Shown: positions 5,469 to 11,731 of the stretch, piece after piece
Layout of the letters: each line of letters opens with the position of its first letter
Numbering within the stretch: position 1 is the stretch's first letter
Origin: DATFLK01 sp035267815
Lineage (GTDB): Bacteria > Pseudomonadota > Zetaproteobacteria > Mariprofundales > Mariprofundaceae
Reading direction: 5' to 3'
NCBI GenBank assembly: GCA_035267815.1
Contig: DATFLK010000195.1
Location: 1-11,731 of the forward strand
Length of the DNA: 11,731 nt
Program-made: the position numbers and the translations under genes
The notes under the pieces: generated by a model
The model's input: the letters and a program-made list of their open reading frames with translations, nothing else
Databases searched by the model: none
Told to the model about the DNA's origin: nothing

Positions 5469-6542
5469 CTATAGCCAACCCTTGCGCTTGAAGAAGGCGA
5501 GCATGGCTGCGGCGCAGAGGAACATGACCAGGAGGGCGAGCGGGTAGCCGTAGTACCAGTGCAGCTCCGGCATCGCCCACGGGCTCTTGTCGTTGACGAA
5601 GTTCATGCCGTAGAGCCCGGTGATGAAGGTCAGCGGGATGAAGACGGTGGAGATCACGGTCAGCACCCGCATGGTCTCGTTCAGCCGGTTGCTGGCACTA
5701 GAGAGGTAGATGTCCAGCATGCTGGTGGTCATGTCGCGGTAGGTCTCCAGCAGGTCCATGATCTGGATCGTGTGATCGTAGCAGTCGCGCAGGTAGATGC
5801 GGGTGCCCTCCGAGATGTGGTGGTTCTCGTCGCGCAGGATCTGGCTGATCACCTCGCGCTGCGGCCAGAGCATGCGCCGGAGCAGGATCAGCTCGCGCTT
5901 GATCAGGTGGATGCGCCCCAGTGTCTGGCGATCGGCGATCTCGAGCAGTTCCTCCTCCAGATCCTCCAACTGCAGCCCGAAGGTCTCCAGTACCGGGAAG
6001 CCCTGGTCGACGACCAGATCGAGCATCGCATATAACAGATAGTCCATGCCGTTGTTGCGCAGGCGGGTGGCTTGGTCCCGGGCGCGCTTGATCAGCGGCG
6101 TAAAGGGGTCCTCCGGGCCGTCGCAGAAGCTGACAATGAAGCGCTTGTTGACGAAGAGGCTGACCTGCCGGACCGTGATCGTCTCCCCCTCCATCAGCGG
6201 CAGGCTCATGACGATGAAGAGCTGCTCGTCGAAGGAGTCCATCTTGGGCCGCTGGCCGCTGTTGAGCACGTCCTCCATGGCCAGTGGGTGGAGGTGGAAG
6301 GCTTTGCCGAGGCTGCGCATGACATCGGCCTGTACCTGCCCCTGCACATGCACCCAGGTGACGCTATCCTGCTCGATGTAGGGGCGGCAGGTGTCGGCCT
6401 CGACATCCTCCTTGACCGTCAGGTCGCCAGCCGTGTAGTCGATCAGCCGGATGTGTATCGGCCCCTCCGCCCCGGCCGGGGTCTCGACCAATGTGCCCGG
6501 GGGCGTGCCCGGCGAGTGGTAGCGCTTGGTGAAGTAGCTCAT
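5469..6542 (-). CDS. corA: CorA-family divalent metal ion transporter
   Basis: A 357-residue CorA-type channel for Mg2+ and possibly Co2+ or Ni2+, acting as a homopentamer in the inner membrane. The C-terminus carries the diagnostic MRVLTVISTVFIPLTFITGL (residues 291-310) leading into YGMNF with the selectivity motif Gly-Met-Asn at 312-314, then the periplasmic loop and a second span (about 331-351) ending in a basic KRKGW tail. The large N-terminal cytosolic domain has the usual WVHVQG, HPLAMEDVL (85-93) and MDSFDEQLFIVMSLP (101-115) segments, and the long stalk helix runs from about 240 to 300. GGAGGG lies 4-5 bases before the ATG. It starts 18 bases after the TrkA-C gene stop, so the two are in one operon. 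Metal specificity cannot be read from sequence. Confidence 0.96.
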   Translation of the reverse strand: MSYFTKRYHSPGTPPGTLVETPAGAEGPIHIRLIDYTAGDLTVKEDVEADTCRPYIEQDSVTWVHVQGQVQADVMRSLGKAFHLHPLAMEDVLNSGQRPKMDSFDEQLFIVMSLPLMEGETITVRQVSLFVNKRFIVSFCDGPEDPFTPLIKRARDQATRLRNNGMDYLLYAMLDLVVDQGFPVLETFGLQLEDLEEELLEIADRQTLGRIHLIKRELILLRRMLWPQREVISQILRDENHHISEGTRIYLRDCYDHTIQIMDLLETYRDMTTSMLDIYLSSASNRLNETMRVLTVISTVFIPLTFITGLYGMNFVNDKSPWAMPELHWYYGYPLALLVMFLCAAAMLAFFKRKGWL

Positions 6543-6560
6543 GATCCCTCCCTTGCCGTC

Positions 6561-7247
6561 CTAGGCCGAGTCGAACTCCTCCCTGAGCTTGCTCAGCCTG
6601 CCGTAGATGATCAACCGGTCGTCCGCCTCGATCGGATCATGCAATAGGTGGCGGGCCGGAATCCAGTTGCGGTCGCGTTCGATGCCGAGGACTAGCGTGT
6701 CGGGATGGGTGCCACCGATCTCGATGATCGACTGGCCGACTAGCGACGACTCCTCCGCGATCTCCAGCTTGACCAGTCCGAAGCCCTCGGCTAGGTGCAG
6801 AAGCTCCTCGACCGGGGCGTACTCGAAGGTGGTCGAGTGGCGCTCCAGCCAGTGTTCGACGATGGATTCCCAGCGACCCATGAAGCCGGCGTGGCGCGCG
6901 ATGGCGTAGATCAGCGCGAGACCGAGCACCAACGCCAGCACGTTGAAGATGATGTCGTAGCCCGGTGTGACGGCGAACGAGGTGGTGGCTGTGACGATGA
7001 CGGTGACGATGCCAGCGTTGCCGCCGATCATCAGGGTGCTGATGATCTTGCGGCGTGTCGGGTGATTGACCACATGCTCCGCCTCGCGCGTCGTGAAGCC
7101 GGTACCGCTGAAGGCGGAGAGCGCCTGGAACTTGGCGCGCTCGTAGCGCATGCCGGTTAGCATCAGGCCGATGGCGCCGGCACGGACGAACAGCAGCGAG
7201 AAGAAGATCGCCAACAGTGTCGGGAAGAGGAGGTAGAGACCGCTCAT
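6561..7247 (-). CDS. Membrane protein with Trk-like loop and C-terminal TrkA-C (RCK_C) domain
   Basis: A 228-residue protein. Hydrophobic spans lie near residues 4-24, 68-92 and 98-118. Between the first two is SAFSGTGFTTREAEHVVNHP (44-63), which resembles the pore-loop plus following helix of Trk/Ktr potassium transporters. Residues about 150-222 form a TrkA-C domain: LEIAEESSLVGQSIIEIG, HPDTLVLGIERD, IEADDRLIIYGR. TrkA-C domains bind ligands such as cyclic nucleotides or ions and gate transporters. I recall short proteins of this layout being widespread and annotated only as TrkA C-terminal domain-containing; no transport role is established to my knowledge. AGGGAG lies 9 bases before the ATG. 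It sits between the YjbQ gene (44 bases) and corA (18 bases). It could be a minimal ligand-gated channel subunit or a regulator of another transporter (inference). Confidence 0.78.
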   Translation of the reverse strand: MSGLYLLFPTLLAIFFSLLFVRAGAIGLMLTGMRYERAKFQALSAFSGTGFTTREAEHVVNHPTRRKIISTLMIGGNAGIVTVIVTATTSFAVTPGYDIIFNVLALVLGLALIYAIARHAGFMGRWESIVEHWLERHSTTFEYAPVEELLHLAEGFGLVKLEIAEESSLVGQSIIEIGGTHPDTLVLGIERDRNWIPARHLLHDPIEADDRLIIYGRLSKLREEFDSA

Positions 7248-7291
7248 TGCTCAGACTCCCTGCGCGTTTTGTGGCGTCTTCTCTTTGTGGC

Positions 7292-7747
7292 TCATGGTTT
7301 GAGGTCCTTTCCCGTGTCCGGCCGGTCGGGGGCTTTCTGACACCCGTCGGCGATGACGGTGCAGACAATCTGCCGTGTTTGGCGCGGCCCGTCGAATTCG
7401 CACAGGTAGATGTTTTGCCACCGCGACAGCCCCAGCCGCCCGTCGATCAGCGGGATCGTCTCGGCCGGGCCGACCAGTCCTGCCTTCAGGTGGGCGTCGC
7501 CGTTGCCGTCCTGTCGGTCGTGCCGCCACACCCCCGGCGGGATCAACCGTTGCAGCAGCTCCACGATATCGAGCTGCACGTTCTCGTCCCAGTTCTCCTG
7601 GATCATGATCGCCGCCGTCGCTCCCTGCACGTAGACGTGTACCAGCCCGTTTTCGATACCGCCTTTCTGCACGACAGCCGCCACGCGATCGGTGATATCG
7701 ACCAGCATCTCGCGTCGGTCGGTACCGATGTCGATCGTCTTACGCAC
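7292..7747 (-). CDS. YjbQ-family (UPF0047) protein, possible thiamine phosphate synthase side activity
   Basis: A 151-residue cytosolic protein of the YjbQ/UPF0047 family. Family segments: REMLVDITDRV (12-22), VYVQGATAAIMIQENWDENV (38-57), RHDRQDGNGDAHLKAGLVGP (75-94) with His76 and His86, and DGRLGLSRWQNIYLCEFDGP (102-121). E. coli YjbQ has a weak thiamine phosphate synthase activity, and several databases carry that as the name; the physiological role is unsettled. The first conserved His of many members (in an HT[ST]A motif) is replaced here by Gly in QGATAA, which I believe marks a subfamily. The start is GTG at 7747-7745. An in-frame stop three codons upstream rules out a longer ATG start, and no clear Shine-Dalgarno is visible, so coupling to the hydrolase gene 23 bases upstream is likely. 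The last 15 residues are a low-complexity tail. Confidence 0.88.
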   Translation of the reverse strand: MRKTIDIGTDRREMLVDITDRVAAVVQKGGIENGLVHVYVQGATAAIMIQENWDENVQLDIVELLQRLIPPGVWRHDRQDGNGDAHLKAGLVGPAETIPLIDGRLGLSRWQNIYLCEFDGPRQTRQIVCTVIADGCQKAPDRPDTGKDLKP

Positions 7748-7770
7748 CCAGTTCGCTTAGGTCGCTGATA

Positions 7771-8532
7771 TCACAGATATTTTCCATGTCTCGACTGTAG
7801 CATGCGCGAGGCAGTCGCTTGCCCGGTCCCGGAGAGGGCCCACTCGCCGATAGCGCGGTAGAGGGAGAGGTGGTCGAATCCGGCACGCTTTGCGAAGGGG
7901 TTGAGCCAGAGGTTCAGGCCGATCAGCTCGAAGTGGTCGGCGTGGAGCCTGGCGACATGCTCACCCCATTCGGCCGAGGCGGTGGCCACCTGGCTGTCGT
8001 TGGCTCCCTCGGCCTGCTCGATGATGCGGCCGTAGCGTCGCACCGGCCATGGCTGCTCCGCCACCGGGCGGGCGGCACTGTAGCTGCGGTAGATGACGTC
8101 AGGGTGGTTCGGGGTGGCGGCATTGAGGCGCATGGTGGCGTCGGCGGTCAGGTCGTGAACGCCTGGCATGCAGCGGAACGGCGAGTGGCCGGTGAGCACG
8201 TGGTCGGCGGCGCTGGAGCCGCGGTGCGGCGTGGCCAATGTGGTCAGCGAGGCGACCTTGTCGTGGCCGCCCAAGTGGGTGATGTAGCGGCGGGCGTCGA
8301 GCCCGCCCATGGAGTGGGCGATCAGGTGCAGCGGGCCGGACTCGTCGGCCAGCTGCGAGCCGAGCTGGCCGCTTCGCTTGACGATGCCGCCGCCCCACGA
8401 CAGGCCGGGGACGATGACGCGCAGTTCCATCTCCTCAAGCAGGGGGCGCACCCCCTTGAAGTAGTCGCGCCAGAGAATCTTGCGGAAGCCGAGCCAGCCG
8501 TGGATCAGGACGACGGTGGCCGGTGTGCGCAC
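7771..8532 (-). CDS. Alpha/beta hydrolase, lipase-like
   Basis: A 253-residue cytosolic hydrolase without a signal peptide. It begins with the core strand and oxyanion-hole motif VVLIHGWLG (7-15), then the nucleophile elbow AHSMGG with Ser74, then SLTTLATPHRGS (95-106), a lid-like insertion, the likely acid Asp179 in NDSQVATASAEWGE (178-191), matching the ND[GS]xV.. turn of bacterial triacylglycerol lipases, and His200 in HADHFELIG. The triad is thus complete and the enzyme should be an active esterase or lipase on an unknown substrate. The start is GTG at 8532-8530, 15 bases after the purF stop, with AAGGGGG about 10 bases upstream. Position between purF and the YjbQ gene suggests co-transcription but not a shared pathway. 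Confidence 0.85.
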   Translation of the reverse strand: MRTPATVVLIHGWLGFRKILWRDYFKGVRPLLEEMELRVIVPGLSWGGGIVKRSGQLGSQLADESGPLHLIAHSMGGLDARRYITHLGGHDKVASLTTLATPHRGSSAADHVLTGHSPFRCMPGVHDLTADATMRLNAATPNHPDVIYRSYSAARPVAEQPWPVRRYGRIIEQAEGANDSQVATASAEWGEHVARLHADHFELIGLNLWLNPFAKRAGFDHLSLYRAIGEWALSGTGQATASRMLQSRHGKYL

Positions 8533-8547
8533 GATAGGCGAACCCCC

Positions 8548-9963
8548 TTATTGCCGCCGGCTGGAGAAGTGCAGCAGCGACAGCTGTGGCGAGCGCGGTC
8601 CCTCGATGGCGACCGGATACTCGCCCGAGAAGCAGGCATCGCAGTGGACGGAGCGCGGCTTGCCGACGGCGCGATACATGCCGTCGAAGGAGACGAAGGC
8701 GAGCGAGTCGGCGCCGATTACCTTGCACATCTCCTCGACCGTCATCTTGTTGGCCATCAGTTCCTCGGCGTCAGGCGTGTCGATGCCGTAGTAGCAGGAG
8801 TGCTTGGTCGGTGGACTGGAGATGCGCATGTGCACCTCCTTGGCGCCGGCCTTACGCACCATCTCGACGATCTTGCGGCTGGTGGTGCCGCGCACGATCG
8901 AGTCGTCGACCAGCACGACGCGTTTGCCGGCGATGACGGCGCGGTTGGCGTTCAGTTTCAGTTTCACGCCGAAGTGGCGGATCGACTGCTGCGGCTCGAT
9001 GAAGGTGCGGCCGACATAGTGGTTGCGGATCAGGCCCATCTGGAAGGGGGTGCCGGAGGCCTCCGCATACCCCATGGCCGGCGGTGTGCCGGAGTCCGGC
9101 ACCGGCACGACGACATCAGCCTCGACCGGCGACTCCTTGGCTAGTTCTTCGCCGATGCGGTGGCGGGCCTGATAGATGTTGATTCCCTCCAGCGTGGAGT
9201 CGGGACGGGCGAAATAGACATACTCGAAGACGCAGAACTTCGGGGTCGGGTTGGCGAAGGGGTAGATGCTGCGAATGCCATCCTCATCAATGACGACCAT
9301 CTCGCCGGGCTCGACGTCGCGCACGAACTCGGCGCCGACCAGGTCGAACGAACAGGTCTCGGATGAGAGCACCCAGCTGTCGCCCTGCTTGCCGAGCACC
9401 AGCGGTCGGATGCCGTGCGGATCGCGCACGCCGATCAGTCGGGTCTCGGTCTGCACCAGAAGCGAGAAGGCGCCGGCCAGCTTGTGGATCGCCTCGGCCA
9501 GCCGGGTCTCGGCTGAATCGCCGACGCTGCGGGCGACCAGGTGGATCAGTACCTCGGTGTCGGAGGTGGACTGGAAGATCGCCCCCTGTGCCTCCAGCGC
9601 CTTGCGCAGCTCGCCGGCGTTGACGATGTTGCCGTTGTGGCACATGGCGATGCCGCCGTGGGCGTATTCGAAGGTAAAGGGCTGGCAGTTGCGAAGGTCG
9701 GAGTCGCCGGAGGTGGAGTAGCGCACGTGGCCGATGCTGTTGTGGCCGCCAAGTCGCTCAATGTCCGATTTCTGGAAGATATCGGCCACCAGCCCCATGC
9801 CCCGGTGGCTGTTGAAGTTGCGTCCGTCGGTACAGACGATGCCGGCGGACTCCTGCCCGCGATGTTGCAGGGCGTAGAGCCCCAAGTATGCCAGATTGGC
9901 GGCCTCGGGGTGATTGAACACTCCGAAGACACCGCATTCGTCATGGAAATGGTCGTCCGTCAC
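8548..9963 (-). CDS. purF: Amidophosphoribosyltransferase PurF, iron-sulphur type
   Basis: First committed enzyme of de novo purine synthesis: PRPP plus glutamine to phosphoribosylamine. The 471-residue protein has a short propeptide MTDDHFHDE before Cys10, which after cleavage becomes the N-terminal nucleophile of the glutaminase domain. That domain also shows HVRYSTSG (79-86), HNGN (109-112) and STSDTE (132-137). The phosphoribosyltransferase domain has VVVPVPDSG (284-292) and the PRPP loop VVLVDDSIVRGTTS (349-362). Cys244, Cys390, Cys441 and Cys444 lie where the Bacillus subtilis enzyme binds its [4Fe-4S] cluster, so this is the Bacillus-type, oxygen-sensitive form rather than the E. coli type. 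The start is GTG at 9963-9961 with GAGG 7 bases upstream; an in-frame TGA four codons earlier excludes a longer frame. It follows cvpA by 13 bases. Confidence 0.97.
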   Translation of the reverse strand: MTDDHFHDECGVFGVFNHPEAANLAYLGLYALQHRGQESAGIVCTDGRNFNSHRGMGLVADIFQKSDIERLGGHNSIGHVRYSTSGDSDLRNCQPFTFEYAHGGIAMCHNGNIVNAGELRKALEAQGAIFQSTSDTEVLIHLVARSVGDSAETRLAEAIHKLAGAFSLLVQTETRLIGVRDPHGIRPLVLGKQGDSWVLSSETCSFDLVGAEFVRDVEPGEMVVIDEDGIRSIYPFANPTPKFCVFEYVYFARPDSTLEGINIYQARHRIGEELAKESPVEADVVVPVPDSGTPPAMGYAEASGTPFQMGLIRNHYVGRTFIEPQQSIRHFGVKLKLNANRAVIAGKRVVLVDDSIVRGTTSRKIVEMVRKAGAKEVHMRISSPPTKHSCYYGIDTPDAEELMANKMTVEEMCKVIGADSLAFVSFDGMYRAVGKPRSVHCDACFSGEYPVAIEGPRSPQLSLLHFSSRRQ

Positions 9964-9976
9964 GACAAGGCCTCAC

Positions 9977-10557
9977 TCACTGCATGTTTTTTTGAATAAT
10001 CGATTTCAGCGCTTCCCGGTCCTTCGGCGGAATCTTCTCCGCCATCGATTTTGGCGAGGGCGGCTTGTGGCTGCCCTTGCGCCGCGAGAAAGGGTACTTC
10101 GCCGGGATCGCTTTGCCCAGCATGTTGCTCAGGTCAATAGCGTAGGGGGCTAGGCGACTTTTTTCCAGCCACGGTTTGTTGGTGGTGGCGTAGGAGGTGT
10201 AGATCAGGAAGAACAGGCCGATCAGCAGCAGGGCGCGGGCCAGCCCGAAGAAGACGCCGAGCGTGCGGTCGGTGGCGGTCAGGTCGGCCATGTCGACCAG
10301 CTTGCGGATCAGGGCGCCGATCAGTCCGACGATCACCATCACGGCGACGAAGACGACGGCGAAGCCGGCGATGTCGGCGGCGGTCGCGTTAGGGATCCAG
10401 TCGTGCAGGAAGTCGCCGGCCATGCCGGAGATGCGGCTGGCGGTCAGGAAGGCGATGACCAGCCCGATCAGGGAGATGATCTCGCGCACGAAGCCCCGCC
10501 ACAGGGAAAGCACCATCGAGAGCCCGGCGATCGCGATCAATAGGTAGTCGAATAGAT

Positions 10558-10561
<4 letters not shown>
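9977..10561 (-). CDS. cvpA: CvpA-family membrane protein
   Basis: A 194-residue inner-membrane protein of the CvpA (colicin V production) family. Four hydrophobic segments lie near residues 4-20, 26-44, 62-84 and 104-124, followed by a charged cytosolic tail rich in Lys and Pro. SLWRGFVREIISLIG (19-33) is the family's most conserved stretch. CvpA is needed for colicin V export in E. coli and has been linked to envelope stress tolerance; the molecular role is open. I place the start at TTG 10561-10559, which overlaps the radA TGA as TTGA and gives the typical MNxxD N-terminus. The frame is open upstream inside radA, where an extended start would add about 30 non-homologous residues. cvpA directly before purF is a classic conserved pair. 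Confidence 0.9.

Positions 10562-11731
<1,170 letters not shown>

Noticed and set aside
7740..7787. 15-residue ORF bridging the hydrolase stop and the YjbQ start (MENICDISDLSELGA)
   Set aside because: No ribosome site, overlaps both genes, and has no leader-peptide features such as codon runs.
7819..9144. Long plus-strand open frame of 441 codons
   Set aside because: It is a shadow of the hydrolase and purF genes, with Gly/Ala/Val/His/Asp-rich composition typical of antisense frames in GC-rich DNA.

Overview
The window reads as chromosomal core sequence from a moderately GC-rich proteobacterium. The gene order radA-cvpA-purF, a GatCAB-type amidotransferase subunit, an iron-sulphur (Bacillus-type) PurF with a propeptide, and a DUF432/MscS pair all point to Proteobacteria. 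The PurF type and radA-cvpA-purF order are typical of Alphaproteobacteria and of deep-branching groups such as Zetaproteobacteria or Magnetococcia. The exact lineage is inference and cannot be fixed from this window. No transposase, tRNA, rRNA, CRISPR array or phage gene is visible.

Layout, right to left, because most genes are on the minus strand. (1) 11731-5315 is one long, tightly packed minus-strand run: radA (5' end outside the window), cvpA, purF, an alpha/beta hydrolase, a YjbQ-family enzyme, a short membrane protein with a TrkA-C (RCK_C) domain, a CorA-family metal transporter, and a 43-residue ORF of unknown function. Gaps are mostly under 50 bases, radA and cvpA overlap by four bases, and the run ends at an intrinsic terminator at 5239-5266. 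(2) 4242-5217 is a plus-strand island: a 257-residue AsmA-like anchored protein and a 29-residue single-span membrane protein. The small gene has its own AT-rich leader, a hairpin covering its Shine-Dalgarno, and the shared terminator. (3) 4090-217 is minus strand again: a lipoprotein divergent from the AsmA-like gene, a secreted NTF2/SnoaL-like protein, then a compact trio of Kef-type cation/proton antiporter, DUF432 protein and MscS-type mechanosensitive channel. (4) The first 95 bases hold the start of gatC, reading out of the window.

Functionally there are two themes. Purine synthesis and DNA repair housekeeping (radA, cvpA, purF) leads into an operon tail for ion transport (TrkA-C protein, CorA). 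On the other side of the plus-strand island is an ion and osmotic stress trio (Kef, DUF432, MscS). The least explained items are the two very small proteins flanking the shared terminator, the structured leader of the 29-residue gene, DUF432 as a possible MscS partner, and the TrkA-C protein, whose membrane part carries a Trk/Ktr-like pore-loop sequence. I see no clear multi-gene system of an undescribed kind; these are the best leads.
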